NCBI RefSeq assembly: GCF_048564905.1
Contig: NC_132992.1
Location: 29,188,501 to 29,252,500, forward strand
Source of the DNA: Vicugna pacos
Taxonomy: Eukaryota; Chordata; Mammalia; Artiodactyla; Camelidae
Direction: 5' to 3'
DNA length: 64,000 bases
In this document: in pieces, positions 9,598 to 22,217 of the stretch
Layout: every line of letters begins with the position of its first letter
Position numbering within the stretch: position 1 is the stretch's first letter
The notes under the pieces: generated by a model
What the model saw: the letters and a program-made list of their open reading frames with translations, nothing else
Databases searched by the model: none
Told to the model about the DNA's origin: nothing
Position numbers and translations under genes: made by a program

Positions 9598-12500
9598 GTA
9601 AGTGACAGTGCCTTTCAGTCACAGTACTTGCCAGCCTGGGGCTCTTCTAAGACTAAATTAAGGTAACGGGCTTTCTAACCAATAGTGTGGGATAGAGAAG
9701 AGCTGCTGGGGTTCAAAGAAGCATCTGGGCATTCTGTTATAAGCGGTGGTACTTCTTGCTGCGTATCTGGGGCTATGCTTGTCTCCTGACTTAAGGAACT
9801 TTCAGAGTCTTCCGAAAGGGATGGATGGCTAGGTGCATCTGCCCTTGTCTGCCCGCTTTAAAATGCCTGAAAGCAGATTTCTGTTCTTCTCTCTTGTATG
9901 TTTTCCTATTCCTCCTCTTCTAACCGTTGTTGTTTCTGTCACTTTTGTTTGCGGTTCCGCAGCATTGAAAATTGCCCCAGTCAGGAAACAATGTAATAAT
10001 AAGAGGGAGAAGCAAAAGGAATAGGATGTGGAATTTTGGATGGGGTTATTTTCGGGTTTTGGCTATGATTTTCCTAACATACCATCCTAGCGAACCTTCT
10101 ATTTTTCAATATTCCCAAATGTCCAAATTCATTTCTCTGGTCTTTACAGTACAGATGATTCCTACCATTTCAACCCATGTCGAAACAAGATCATGATTAG
10201 TTCTGCAGGGCAGTGTTCTGTCCATAAACCATAAACTTTCAAGAGGAAGGTTGCATATCATAATCAGTCTACTCTATAGTACCAGATTCTGCAAATGTTT
10301 TACTTATCTAAAGAAGAAGGAATTTACCAGGTTTAATATGGTTGCTTTTTGTCTTGTTCCCTGGTCCTATCCATCTTAGAACGTGCTTTCAAGTTATAGA
10401 CTAGAGCAGGAGACTGTCAAGATAAGATCGGTTTGTCTGAAAATACTACTTTGGGGTTCATACATCTTATTGCCCTTTATACTGACCTTCCATCTTTGTC
10501 AGACTATCTCTGAAGGGAAAGAATCCTCTCCATTTATCAGCAGAAGTGTAGAAGCCTCTGGAAGAGTGTATGGGGTACTTGGCAGCGGTCGCACTGAAAA
10601 CCCTTGATCAGTCCTGTTTGTCACCGTGGAGCGGGGGAGGGGAGGTCTTTGGTGAAGACATGCCAGCAGGTTTCAAAGGCCTGAATAAGTGAGTTTAGAC
10701 TCCCTTTGTGGTTACTGCTGAAGCAGAACTAAAAATAGACTGAGCTGCCGCATACTACCAGCAGAGTGTCTGTTTTGAAAGTAGATGCTTCTTTCTAACA
10801 CAGTATGTCACAACCAGCGGGTCCTACAAGGTGACTGCTTCATGTTAGGTAAATGGAGTTGGTCAGGTGAAATCACCTGGCTCTGTGAAGTCTCCCGAAC
10901 TCTAAGGATGGTATCCAGGCTCCGAGGATTGCAGTCTTTAGTGTTGCTATCCCTGGTCTCAGGTAGAAAGACCATATTCTGTCTGTTCTGGCAGGATGCG
11001 CAAGGAAACCGGAAAGGCCACAGCAGCATGAGACTGCACGGTTCACCCCACACTGCTTCCCTTCCACAAGCAGAATTATGAGAGGTTCAAGCTTTGTGTC
11101 TTAAGTCTTCTGTCCTGGAGTCCCAGAAACAGAAATAGAAGGTGGCCAAGCATGTCTGGTGGTCAGCATGGGGGCTCCCTGCCAAACCTTCCAGAGACAT
11201 AAAGCTTGTCACTCCGGGCTGACATTTTAAGAGAAAATCTTGAGAATGGTTTAACTGCCGTACCCCCAAAATCATTTTTAACTTGATCAAATGGAAATGA
11301 TATTTCTGAATACATAGCCAGTGGCCATAAAGGTTTCCAGGCCTTTAAAATATTGGTAACTTTGTCCCTGTCACTGCGTACCATTTCTCTTACCCTTACA
11401 TTTGATGACGTAGTAAAAGTATAGGCAATGAGAACGACGTGCTATAGTGAATTGACAACTTACCAAATACTTCATATATATTCATTTACTGCTGTTAGTC
11501 TTTTTCACTCCTTCATTGTATAGTTCATGAAAATAGGACTGGAAAGAGTTAAGGGAGACTTGTTTGTTCACTTATTCTTTCCACCTTTGTGTGGTTCCAG
11601 AAAAATTTTCGGATGATTGGATGTCAACAGCGCAAGGTAGTCAAGATGAATAAAGCTGTGACTTGACTGAGGTCTTCTGACTCTGATCCCACACTCTTTC
11701 CATTGTCCCATGAAGCTTGCCAGAGAATTTATCAGCATATGTATCATGAACCCCCAGTCCAAGTGTGACATATAGAATGGCTTCTTAAAACCATCATCTT
11801 TTTATCTCGCTTACTACATCTGTGAGGTAGCTCACTGCTGTGACTCATTGTTAATATGCAGGAAATCTGAACCCAAGAGAAGTCAAAATTTTAACATCTT
11901 TCACCCAGCCAAAAATCTGGACTCAGTTTTCAGGTTAGGTGGTGCAGGTTCTCTTCTATGAGCAGCTGATGTTGGCCAGATCACCTGCAGGAGGAACCTC
12001 AACTTTTAGAAAAGAGGAAGCAGCAGTGTTCTGGAACCCATAAGAGTCCTGCTAGCTGGGTCAGTGTTGCAGGGATTTGCCCAAAGTATTTCCAAGCCAT
12101 ATTGTGGTGGAAGTTGTTACAGTCTTACCAAATGATTGTATGATAATGAAGAAGTTAAAAAAAAAATCTCTTAGCAGCCCACCATGCAAAGTCACATTTC
12201 TTTTCAATATCCCGATCCAGCAACTTCCCAAGAAAATCTTTTGCCTGTTGGCTCAAGGCCAGTGCCTCTCACACGCGACAATTTAAGTAGATTTTCCTTG
12301 GATATAAATGTGTAGCCACTGAGTTATTTCTCCAGAAGAGGCCAACCACCTCTTTTTGCTAAAGTCTGAAGTTAACAAAGCAAAAACATCACCTGTCACT
12401 TCACAGCTCACAGTTGGTGCATTTCTGACCTACGTCATTCACCAAGTGCTTTTCCCACAGCAGGTTCTTTTTTTATCATCTCCTCTTTGCAAAGAAAGCT

Positions 12501-12724
12501 GCTACTTGTATCAGCTCTTACCCAATCCCGGAATAACCTAAGAGTCCTAGGTCAAAATTCTCCCCCACCTAAATGCTGCAGCATTTTCTCATGCTGACAA
12601 GGGGGAAAAGTCTACTGTTCACCAAAATAAATCCTGGGCCCCAACACAAATACTCACACAGGAAGTAAGATAACTTAGCCCAAGTTTTATCTGTGACACT
12701 CAAGCAATATTTCTAAGCCTCTTT

Positions 12725-12960
12725 AAATTCTCTCCGAAAAGCCTCATATACACAAAGACACCTCCTCCATGAAGCCTTTCTTTCAACCTCATTCTCCATC
12801 CCCCCTTACTCCTGCCATATTGTGAAATTTCTAACAGGGCACGTGTGGCTTTCCACCTTAGGTAGGGTATCTGTTTACTTGTTTGCTTTCTTCCCAGGAC
12901 ATAGTACTAGGGCTGTATCTTACTTGTTTCCACATTCAGCTCATTGGCATAAGTCTTTTT
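12725..12960 (+). repeat. L2 LINE 3' fragment (probable)
   Basis: Contains CACCTCCTCCATGAAGCCTT and following pyrimidine-rich sequence with the order of an L2 3' region. The match is by memory of the consensus and is diverged. Confidence 0.4.
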
Positions 12961-13439
12961 GACCTCCCCTGCATGTTAGTCATGTGAGGCTCACAAAGAT
13001 GAAGAAAATGAGGACCTTATAGACAAAGGAGGAGATGGATATGGACTGGCAACTCAGTATAATCATGAGATCGGATGTGCTATAAAGGAGTCAAGATGAA
13101 ATACAGTAGGTGGCCAGAGGAGGGCATTGGAAAAGCATCCACAAAGAATGTAGATGGGGAGATATATAAGGGAAAGGCATATTTGATGAAAGGAGTTACT
13201 TCAACAAAGCCCAGAGGCGAAAAATATATTCCAAGAGTGGTAATGAGTTGAGATTGGCTGAGTCAGAAGAGGAATAGAATGGGCTAGAGTGGAAAGGTAG
13301 GGTGGTATTAGAACAGTGTCTTGAAGAATCCAGTGGTTAAACTGCCTTCAGTCTTAGCATGTGACCTGCTATTATAGCCATGTGTTTTATACTACTTGGC
13401 CTTATAGTTGTGGGGAAGGCGGGGTTAACATGTACATGG

Positions 13440-13645
13440 TACGCACTGCATCCTGAGCATTGTCTTAAGCCCTTCTGTATTACCTTTCTCATGAAAATGT
13501 TCAGTAGAAAAAATATATCTTTAGTAGACAATTTTTTTCCTATTTTACTGCTGAAGAAACTGAAGCAAAGACAGATTAGGTCACTTTCCAGAGTCACACA
13601 GTGGTAGCATAAAAACTTCAAACCTTTGTCCACCTGAGTCCAATT
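13440..13645 (-). repeat. MIR SINE, antisense
   Basis: Reads as the reverse complement of MIR: a GAGCATTGTCTTAAGCCCTT segment, TACTGCTGAAGAAACTGAAG, GTCACTTTCCAGAGTCACAC, then CACCTGAGTCC. Ancient. Confidence 0.65.
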
Positions 13646-13731
13646 TCTATCCTTATTATTTATATGATAACATCATAGCAATGGCTATGAACAGTTTTGG
13701 AGGACCAAATTATTTTTTTGCTCAATAATAG

Positions 13732-13972
13732 TGAGGTAGTTATGAGCACCAGGCTCTGGAGTCAGGCTGCCTGGTCTTAAATTCTTGCTCTGCCACAGAA
13801 TAGCCGGGAGACTGAGCGTGTGCCAGCATCTCGGTGCCTCAGTTTTCACATCTGTAAAATGGACATAGCATTAATACTCACTCAGTTCATTATGTTGATG
13901 CGATGATGAAATTAGTTAATATGTGCACAGTGCTTTGAAGTGTGCCTAGCACAGAGTGAACATTGATTTTAA
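13732..13972 (+). repeat. MIR SINE, nearly full length
   Basis: Good MIR match over its whole length: TTATGAGCACCAGGCTCTGG, AGTCAGGCTGCCTGG, GCTCTGCCACAGAATAGC, CCTCAGTTTTCACATCTGT and AAAATGG, then GTGCCTAGCACAGAGTGAAC. Confidence 0.85.
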
Positions 13973-14160
13973 GTATTTTGGGCTGTGAAAATGTTGATCA
14001 CCTGCCATACCTGAGGCACTGTATTAAGCACTGGTCAATCTGTTTTAGCAAGGAAACAATCCAAAGGGCTGTAGCGAGGAGACATTCAGTATATGGAGGT
14101 CCACTGGAACATCACTGCAGGACCCTGGATGAGAGGTTCTGAGGACTTGAATAAGGGTGG

Positions 14161-14345
14161 TGTGGTGGGCAAGACTGATCCCACGGACGCCCACGTCCTA
14201 ATCCCTGGACCCTGTATGTTTGCATGTGTGTATATATCTGTATATGGTTAAATGCAGAAAGAATTAAGGTGTTCTGAATCTATGTTATCCGTCGGTGTCA
14301 GGCCCACCCTTGGGGTAGCCTGTGTCAGCCTGTGTTTTAGTGACA
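14161..14345 (+). mobile_element. MLT1-type LTR fossil, 5' part
   Basis: Fragment of a MaLR (ERVL-MaLR) LTR of the MLT1 group: TGTGGTGGGCAAGA start, then GCCCACGTCCTAATCCCTGG and a GGCCCACCC segment. Old fossil shared by placental mammals; only the beginning of the LTR is present. Confidence 0.6.
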
Positions 14346-14374
14346 GAGAAGAGAGTCTGGTTGTCAGGAGAGAG

Positions 14375-14612
14375 CAAAGCTACCATTGATTGAGCCCCCA
14401 CTTTGTGCCAGGTTCTCTGCTAGAACCTGATTTTTACCTCGTCTGAGTTTATCCCCACAGCCAGCAACCAGATAGAGTGACCACCAGGTTTCCATTTTGT
14501 ACACTAGGCAGCTAAGCCTGGGAGAAGCCAGATAATTTGGACAAAGTTCTTGCAACAAGCGAAAAAGAGGCGGAGGTTGGAATCTTGCACTACAGCCAGG
14601 ACCCGTGCGCCT
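14375..14612 (-). repeat. MIR SINE, antisense
   Basis: Reverse-complement MIR order: ATTGATTGAGCCCCCACTTT, GTGCCAGGTTCTCTGCTAGA, a TTATCCCCACAGCCAGCAAC segment, then an AGCCAGATAATTTGGACAAA-like part. Confidence 0.6.
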
Positions 14613-15428
14613 TCAGAATTATGCACGGACGCCCAGGCGAGGGCGCTGCAGGGATCGGAGGGGAGATAAGGAAGCAGATACCAAGGATGCTGGGCGGTAG
14701 CTTGTTTATTCTCCACCCTGAACAGATATAGAAACAAAAATAAAAGCAATGTGATGACTTTCCCAACAGAGTAAAGCCAGAGGCCTCCCATCGCGGAGCC
14801 CTTTGCTGCCTGTCTCGGCTCCGTCTTCATTTCCGGCGTTTCCCTCCCTAACACTTCCACAGCCATCATCTGTTCTCTCTCTGCTCTTTCCCCCTTGTCA
14901 TTATCGGTCATTTAATCGCCTGAGTGTTTCTGAAAAAGTGATTATGAGGCTGGTTGACTGATTTCAAAAACAACAGGCTAATTATCTCCATGTGATGAAT
15001 GAGACCCAGGAGGCCACAGAGACGGGCTGGGCCGGCAGCCTGGGCAACGCGCAGAAGTGCCGTCTCCGGGTGGTTTGCGGGGCTGCCTGAGGGAAGGGGG
15101 TATCCCGCTGGCTGGGGAGACAGCCTGGGGGTGAAGCTGTCTGCTTCCGCGCTTGTCTCTGCCTTCACAGGTGGGGAGGCTCTGGCCCAGATAGAAAACC
15201 ACCCAGGGAGTATACTGGATTGAGCAGAAATATCCAGCTATCACGAGACTGTCCACAGGTGGGCTTCCCTGAGTGCCAAGGTCAAGGGCAGCCTGGCCAG
15301 GGGGACTGGGCGCTGTGTGGGGTCCAGCTGTGCACAGAGGCTCCTGTAAGGCACTCACCCCAGCGCCGCCTCAGCAGACCACCTGTTTACGGAAACCTTG
15401 GTCCATTCATCAAATCGAAGTGTCTCTT

Positions 15429-15666
15429 ACAAATGAACTTGTTTACAAAACAGAAACAGGCTCACAGGCATAAAGAACAAACTTATGGTTACTGGGGAGG
15501 AAAGGGAATGAGAAGGGATAAATTGGAAATTCGAGATTTGCAGATACTAACTACTATATATAAAATAGATAAACAACAAGTTTTTTCTGTACAACACAGG
15601 GAACTATATTCAATATCTTGTAGTAACCTATGATGAAAAAGAATATGGACACAAACAAAAAAAGTT
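15429..15666 (+). mobile_element. Young L1 3' end
   Basis: About 240 bases of the same L1 3' end as at 7889: AACTTATGGTTACTGGGGAG, TACAACACAGGGAACTATAT, TTGTAGTAACCTATGATG, ending A-rich. A 12-base imperfect target-site duplication GAAGTG(T/C)TTCTT-like flanks it at 15417-15428 and 15667-15678 (one mismatch). Confidence 0.8.
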
Positions 15667-15784
15667 GAAGTGTTTCTTGGCCAAAATAAAAAAAAAAAAA
15701 GTGATGATTCATTTAACAGTGGCCATCGTGGTTAGAGAAACATGGTTCCTGCCACATCTGTCTTTCCTATTCTTATGTGGTCAC

Positions 15785-15870
15785 ATAAGAGTTAAATGAT
15801 AACTCAGATGCAGCATTTAGCACAGGGCCTGACACACAGGGAGCTCTTAGTAAATGTCGGCTACTCCTGT
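15785..15870 (+). repeat. MIR 3' fragment
   Basis: Contains GCACAGGGCCTGACACACAG followed by a CTCTTAGTAAATGTCGGCTA stretch, the 3' part of a MIR. Confidence 0.55.
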
Positions 15871-16874
15871 TGTAATGAGGTGTAGAATATTCTAGCAAGC
15901 AGTTGGACTTTAACCCTTATTCTCCAGTCAGCGAAGCCAAGTAGAAAACAAGTGTTCAGGTACAAAAAAAATTAAACATAGAGCTGAGATGAACAAGGGC
16001 TGGATGCATTCTTAGATGTTCAGCTGATCACTGAGTTAAATATAGAGCCGGGGGTGGACCCTGCACAGCGCATGCCGCGGGTCTGACAGCCAGTGCCTGT
16101 TCATTGAGCCCCGATGACACGTTGTAAACAAAGTGATTCTTTCTTGTCACCCAGGAACAATGCCTGGTTGTCTTCGCAGGCTTTTCCTTGCAGGTTTTCA
16201 TAGCCTCATAGCCGTGTTCTCAGTGATCCCAACAGCATCCTTGTTCTGCTGAAATGAAGCAGAAGTGGTAGCAACTGTACCACAGGGACCAGAGAGGCCC
16301 GGGAAAGCTCAGAGAAAGCTGCATGATGAATTTTCCATATCTCCCTCTTTGCTGAGAACTCGTGGGTATTTGGCCACTTTGTAACATAGACCAGATTTTC
16401 AGCCCAGAGGAGGCTCTGGAGCACAGAGGACATGAGACTTTGCCCAGTAAATCTTCCAGCTAAATCTAGATGGTGTTATTGTGCCATGTGACCCCTGACA
16501 CAGGCAGGGCTCCTCTGCCAGCAATCAGGACAGTCATCAGAGATGCCATCACATTGTCACAGCCCATCTCCTCGATGTAAGTGATTAGCCGTGTGCAGTG
16601 ATGCTTTGATAATGGCCATTTCCTCACCATGGTCAGTAACTGCTGGCATTTTAAGGCTTTATTGCCTCAATCTCAGGTTTTACTATTAGTAAAAGTAAGC
16701 TGGGTAACATCGTGATGGGGCCGGTTGGCATTCAAATGCAGTAGGAAAAATTGTTGGTGCTTATCAGTTTAACCCGATGAAGCCACAGGTGTTCATTCAC
16801 CATTTTAATAAATTAGTACATCCCTTTCAAGAGCTCAGTGGGTCAGACAGGCATAGAATCCTAGAATATTAAGC

Positions 16875-17000
16875 CACAAGTGACTTGACTTTATAGAAAT
16901 GAACAGAGACACAGAGAGGTAAAGCAACTTGACCAAGGTCACACAGGCTGAGCTGGAACAAAGTACCCTGCACTCCAATCACTAAAACACACTCACATTC
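16875..17000 (-). repeat. MIR fragment, antisense
   Basis: Contains AGAGACACAGAGAGGTAAAG, CAACTTGACCAAGGTCACAC and AGGCTGAGCTGGAAC in the order of reverse-complement MIR. A second small antisense piece follows at about 17030-17085. Confidence 0.65.
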
Positions 17001-17274
17001 ATTTTCTTCCACATGAATTTTATATTGCTCACTTCATTTTATTGGTGAAGAAATCAAGGCTCCAGGAAAGTGAATCATCAACCGAGCTGAGAGTCAGTTA
17101 GAAAAAGAGCTAAAGCTTTATGATTTCAGGATTTATTTCTGAATCCATTTCAGAATTTATTAAGAAAGCATCTAAGCAGTATAATATAAATGTAAAGCAC
17201 TAATAAAGATAACTCTTTTTCTGAATTTTATGAAGCTGCTGAAAGTAAGCAGCTCTAAGATGGTGAAGTAGGTG

Positions 17275-17450
17275 AGTTCAGATTCTAGTAGCCAAGCTTT
17301 GGATCCTGACTCTGCCGCTTACTAGTTATGTTAGGTAAGTTTCTGTGACCTCTGTATGTTTCAGTTTCCTTGTCTGTGAAAAGAATAAGAATAGTTCCTG
17401 CCTGATGGGGTAGGGGAGGGGAATATACGAATTCAATAAAGCGGTGCTCA
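17275..17450 (+). repeat. MIR SINE fragment
   Basis: MIR order visible: GGATCCTGACTCTGCCGCTT, ACTAGTTATGTTAGGTAAGT, then GTTTCAGTTTCCTTGTCTGT and GAAAAGAATAAGAATAG. It lies about 100 bases upstream of the candidate cassette exon; the cassette itself is outside it. Confidence 0.7.
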
Positions 17451-17557
17451 GTTGAAGGTTCTGGTACTTAGAAGTCTGTATACTTCTCAGCTTCCAAAGT
17501 GAACATGTAAAGTATCCGTCATACATAAGAACTTGACCCCCATGTTTATCATTTCAG

Positions 17558-17608
17558 ATGCTTTCAGCAAAAAAAATAAGGGAAAACCCAACCCAGATAG
17601 AGTAGCTG
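17558..17608 (+). CDS. RYR3: Candidate RYR3 cassette exon (51 nt)
   Basis: Inferred, not a known RYR3 exon that I can recall. A good acceptor (CCCCCATGTTTATCATTTCAG, with a possible TTGAC branch site just upstream) and a near-consensus donor (CTG|GTAAGG) bound 51 bases. The length is a multiple of three and the phase fits the gap between exons D and E. Inclusion changes SP-T-TLKEL into SP-N-AFSKKNKGKPNPDRVA-A-TLKEL, a 17-residue insert with no stop and five lysines (KKNKGK core). It would sit in the charged variable loop after the poly-Glu run, where RYR isoforms differ most. It is not inside any repeat I recognise. Chance co-occurrence of such sites in a 17-kb intron is possible. Confidence 0.35.
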
Positions 17609-18516
17609 GTAAGGAACTTTGTTAACTGGTGTACCTGGAGGTGTGGAGATGGAGCTGGCCCCTGGGTTGCATTAATCCCTTGGCCCTGCTCACTCTCCCC
17701 AGTCTTCGCGGTCTGTGGGCCAGCTTTGCTCTCAGACTGGCAGCAACATGGTGGCTGCAGTCCTGGGCCTCACTTCCACGCACTACAGTGTCCAAGGGAC
17801 CAGCGAGAAGTCTCTTCTGCCCTGGTCTTTGAGGCAAGGATCCTGACGTCACCTTTGATTGGACAGCGTGGTCACAGGCCAGCTTGTGAACCAATGAGTG
17901 TGACCCAGAAAATAAAATGTGCTGGTGACTCAGTCAGCAGGAGCCTACCTTTGGAGTGGGGCTGGGTCAGCGTTCACGGAGGAATGTGGGCCATAAGGTA
18001 GACAGGCAGGTGTCTGTACCAAAGCGGAGAGAAGGAAGGAGGGTCAGTGGGTGCGGCTCTGTGGTCAGGAATGATCATGATGCCTTGACGGCTGTCATCT
18101 TGAGCATCTTTCATTTACTCGGTGGGTGGTGTTGAGACGCAGGCAGTTCTGCCCTTGATGTACAGAGGGACAGGAGAGGCCGAGAAGCTGTGTTCCAGAA
18201 GCCAGAGGTGATGTCGTCTGCGAGGTGTGTGCATTATCTAGTGGGCCAGGGCGGTTCTGTGGTGGGTGCTCCCTGCGTTCATTGTTGTTCTGATCTGACA
18301 CGAGCTCTGGGCCAGATCGTCGCCGCCCTTGCTTGTATCAGCAACCCTGTCATTGACTCCAGTTGCCTCAGCAAAAACTTAGAAACCGGCTGTCGCCCAG
18401 GTCCCGGCTTCTGTGGTACTTCGTGGTCCTCGCTCGCTGAGGTACTCCAGTCTGACGGGCAGTTTCCAGAAAAAGGAGTCCGATCTCCTCAACCCAGGAC
18501 TTTCTGTCTGTGGGAG

Positions 18517-18982
18517 TGGGTTCGTTTCCTGGTGCTGCTAGGACAAAGTGCCACGAGTTTAGAGGTTTGAAACAACATAAATTTATTATTGCCCAACTCC
18601 AGAGGTCACAGGTTGAAAATGGATTGGTAGCATTGCAGTCCTTCTGGAAAGAATCCATTTCTTGCCCTTCCCAGCTTCCAAAGGCCTCCTGCGTTTTTTG
18701 ACTGGCGGCCCCTCCAGCTGGGGTACCAGTCCGACCTCTGCTTCTGTCATCACAAGTCCTCCTCTGATTCTGACCCTACCCCCTCCCTCTTACACGGCCC
18801 CTTTGATTACATTAAGCCCACCCAGATAATCTGGGCTAATCGCCCCATCTCAGGACCACTAGCTTAATCACAGATGCAAAGTATCTTTGCCATGTAGGGT
18901 AACAAATTCACAGGTCCTGAGAATTCAGAGCTAAACATCTTGGCGGGAGGGGAGAGAGGGACACATTGTTCAGCCTCCCACA
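18517..18982 (-). mobile_element. MLT1-type LTR fossil, antisense
   Basis: Nearly full-length LTR of the MLT1 (MaLR) group in reverse orientation: GTTTCCTGGTGCTGCTAGGA, AACAACATAAATTTATTATT, GATTACATTAAGCCCACCCA, GATAATCTGGGCTAATCGCC, AATCACAGATGCAAAGTATC and a CCTCCCACA end. It appears to be a solo LTR with no internal region on either side. Age: early placental radiation, judging by its divergence. Confidence 0.8.
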
Positions 18983-21132
18983 GGGAGGAAGAAAGCAGGG
19001 GTCGCAGGACACTTGTTCTTTCTGCTCGGACTTGATTCCACACCTGTTATGCCTCCAGAGCATTTACCACAAGCCAACTTTTTAATCACCTAGAATTTAA
19101 AAATAAATGTATGCAATTTAGAGGCAGATAGTTATTTTTCTTTTCCCATTGTAGGGGTGAGCATTACAAATTGCTTTCTAAGTTTCAGCTAAGTACAGTG
19201 CGGTTTTGTCTGCTCCCTCTCCTCAATGTAATTGGAATACTTTTTTCTTCCAAACTGACCCAGATTCAAGAGCACACACAAAGAAATGTCGCACCAGCAT
19301 CGGTTTGGAATCTGTAAGCTGCAGGGATTTGCTCTGCCAGTGGCCAACGTCTGTTCTTTGATAATAAGCCTGTGCTCCATTGCGTGGTGGCCACTTGGAC
19401 TGTGGTCTAAATTTAGAGATGAAAAGAAAAGATTCTTTCCAGGCCTCTGAAGCCTAAAAATGTAAACCTGCACTGGGAGAATAAATGACCTTTCTTCTTA
19501 CTGTAGTTGGCATTGCAGAGTTGGTAGTTAGACCGTTTAGAGAAGAGTTAAACCAAGCAAGATGGGTGACTCCCTAGAGAATTTGCTTGCATGGTGCACA
19601 GAACGGTGGGCTCAGGGTTCTGAGGTCCAACAGCAGGTTACAGAGTGACAAGTGGAAGGAAATAAACAATGGACCAATAAATACTATCTGGGCTCCCAAA
19701 CTGATGTACTAAACCTGGCTCTAATTTAAAGACACGCTAGTCCTTTCTTCTCATGTTGAATGTCTCACTAGTCCAGAAATCAGGCAGTGAGGGAGCCCCT
19801 GCTGTGTTAGAGTGTCTCAGTCATCAAGTCTCCCTGAACAATCTGGCACCTTAGAAATGCTTCCACTCAGGGTTAGCCTGAACAATCATTTAAAATGTGG
19901 TTTCTAGATCATATACTTGATATAATTGCCTAAATGGGACTATCCCTAATTACACTAATTACAAAAGTGGAGTGTGAGTCAGAATGTTAATAATTTCATA
20001 AATGAAGCCATTCATAATCATCAAGGAAACCACACGTATCTGTCTAGCTTCCTGAAGGCGTTCTGCTTCATAGGACTTATTTTTATTTCTCATCAGAAAA
20101 ACAAGTGCTTGTTGGTTCCATAGCTTTCTTTTTTCCTTTTTGAAAAGAGCACTATAACTTTTTAAAAATCCCACGAGCCGAACCATCTAGTGCACTTGAC
20201 AAGGCCTTCTCGAATCGGGTAAATCGGTGGATATCAGTCCTCCAGTTGCGACCGACTGTGGAAGCAGTTTCATCACCTGGAGGGTCTGAGTGGAGCAATT
20301 AGGCGTGTGTGGGAAACTAAGAGGGGGCCGTACGTGACAGCAAATGGGACAGTAACCTCTCCACCTCACCTTTCCCTTTTTCCCAGAGCCTTGCCCCCTC
20401 CGGGAGGTGTGTTTCTGATGAATACCGAAGGGTTTTGAGTCATCAAAGGGCAGCGTTTCCAAAGATGTCTTTAGAAAGACAGCAGAAATGAAATCAGTAT
20501 TTAGTGGTGACTGTTCTTGTCATATCTGTCTCTGGTTAAGAAGGAGGTTTGACTATATCTGGAGGATTGCTTCCATTTGCTTTTTTTTTTGAAAATCCTT
20601 TCAAAATTGTCAGCCTTCTCCCATGGATATCAGGGGGAAAAAAAGAAGTATTTACTGCATGCACTGTTTGTGTGGATCAGCTGTTGAAGGAAATGTCATT
20701 CCAAACCACTGGAACGTCTTTTGTGTCAGCTCATGCCGTGTCTCCCGTGGAAGGCCCCTCTTAACTTCGTGACAGAACTTCTTCCTACCTGCTTCTTTAG
20801 TCTCCCTGAAATGGGGGCCTGTTTTAGAAACACACACAAAAAAACTTTAGGTAAAGGACTCATTGGGGGAAAAAGTAAAAGAGGAAGCTCTGATCTCTTC
20901 TCTGGTTTCTCTTGGACATACGGTCCAATATGTCCATGTTGGTCTTACAATAGAAGTTGTACCTTCATGTGAATCGTCTTATCTTTCTAAATGTCTTGGG
21001 CAACACAGTTTTACCGATTCTTTTACGGTTTATTTCTTCACATGTGTGTATTTAGTTTTCCCAGCTAGCTGCTGTGGGTGATCACTGTGTCTTGAAATAA
21101 TTTTCATATAGAGTATTTTCCTCAATATTGGG

Positions 21133-21307
21133 TATTTAAACAAATTTCTCTATAGCACAGGGAACTATATACAATATCTTGTAATAACCTTTAATGAAAA
21201 AGAGTATGAAAATATATGTATATATATACATGACCAGGACATTGTGCTATACACCAGAAATTGACACATTGTAACTGACTATACTTCAGTTTTTTTTTAA
21301 ATAAAAA
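21133..21307 (+). mobile_element. Short L1 3' end
   Basis: About 175 bases: ATAGCACAGGGAACTATATA, CAATATCTTGTAATAACC, CTATACACCAGAAATTGACA, then an A-rich tail. AATATTGGG occurs at both edges (21124-21132 and 21308-21316), consistent with a target-site duplication. Confidence 0.8.
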
Positions 21308-22217
21308 AATATTGGGCACTTAACAGAAATTATCGTTGAATTAATAAACTACTTTAGGAGTGACACCAACTGGAAGTCACTGAGCTGTCACAAGAGGAGG
21401 ACAGGCAGAAACAGGGAGAGGGGTGTATCCCCAGGCCTAGACACACGTGGCCTCCAGGGCAAAGCCCTCTGGAGTTGGCAGCCCTGGTTTCCGGTGTTCA
21501 CGAGAGTAAAGTCATTGCTGACAGGTCAGCTCATGTTGGGGGCAGAGGATTAGTCCCTCTCTCTGCAGCCCGCAGCTCCCCTTTTCCCTCTGTGCCCCAT
21601 CATACTGGCTGCAGAAAGCCGAGCAGTGAAAGATACCGGCTCCCTCCTTGCTCTGACTGAAGGTGACTGATCCTCAACCCAAATGGTGGAGGGAAGCATT
21701 TAGGGCCCTTAAGGCTGGCGGGAAGCCCATTGGTGATGAATGAGTAGTGGCCGGGCCCCGTGCTGACTGCCAGGATTCAATTTTCGCAATAATGATTCTT
21801 TAATCTTCACTTTATTGCTCAATGGGAGCTGTCTGACTCTTCTTATAATCACAGTTAATCTACCTCCCATCCAGAAACAAACAGAGAAAGCTTCCTAAGC
21901 TGCAGTTTTCAAGGCTCAGGTCTCAGCCACTTGATTAGAATCACACAGCCTAATGGAGCAGGGCTTCATCTTAGCCAGAGGGAAAGCTTTGCTGTCTGGT
22001 CACGGCCATCACCTCATGTAGGCCCTTTTACAGAGATCGGTGATTCTCTAACTTTTTGGTCTTGGAGACCCTTTTGTGCTCTTAAAAATTACCAAGGATC
22101 CCAAGATGCTTTAGTTTATGTGGATTATATCTGTCGCACTACACATTTAAAGCTGAATTCAAAGTTAAAACAGAAATTTTTTAAATATTTGTCAATTTAT
22201 TAAAAAATAATAAACCC

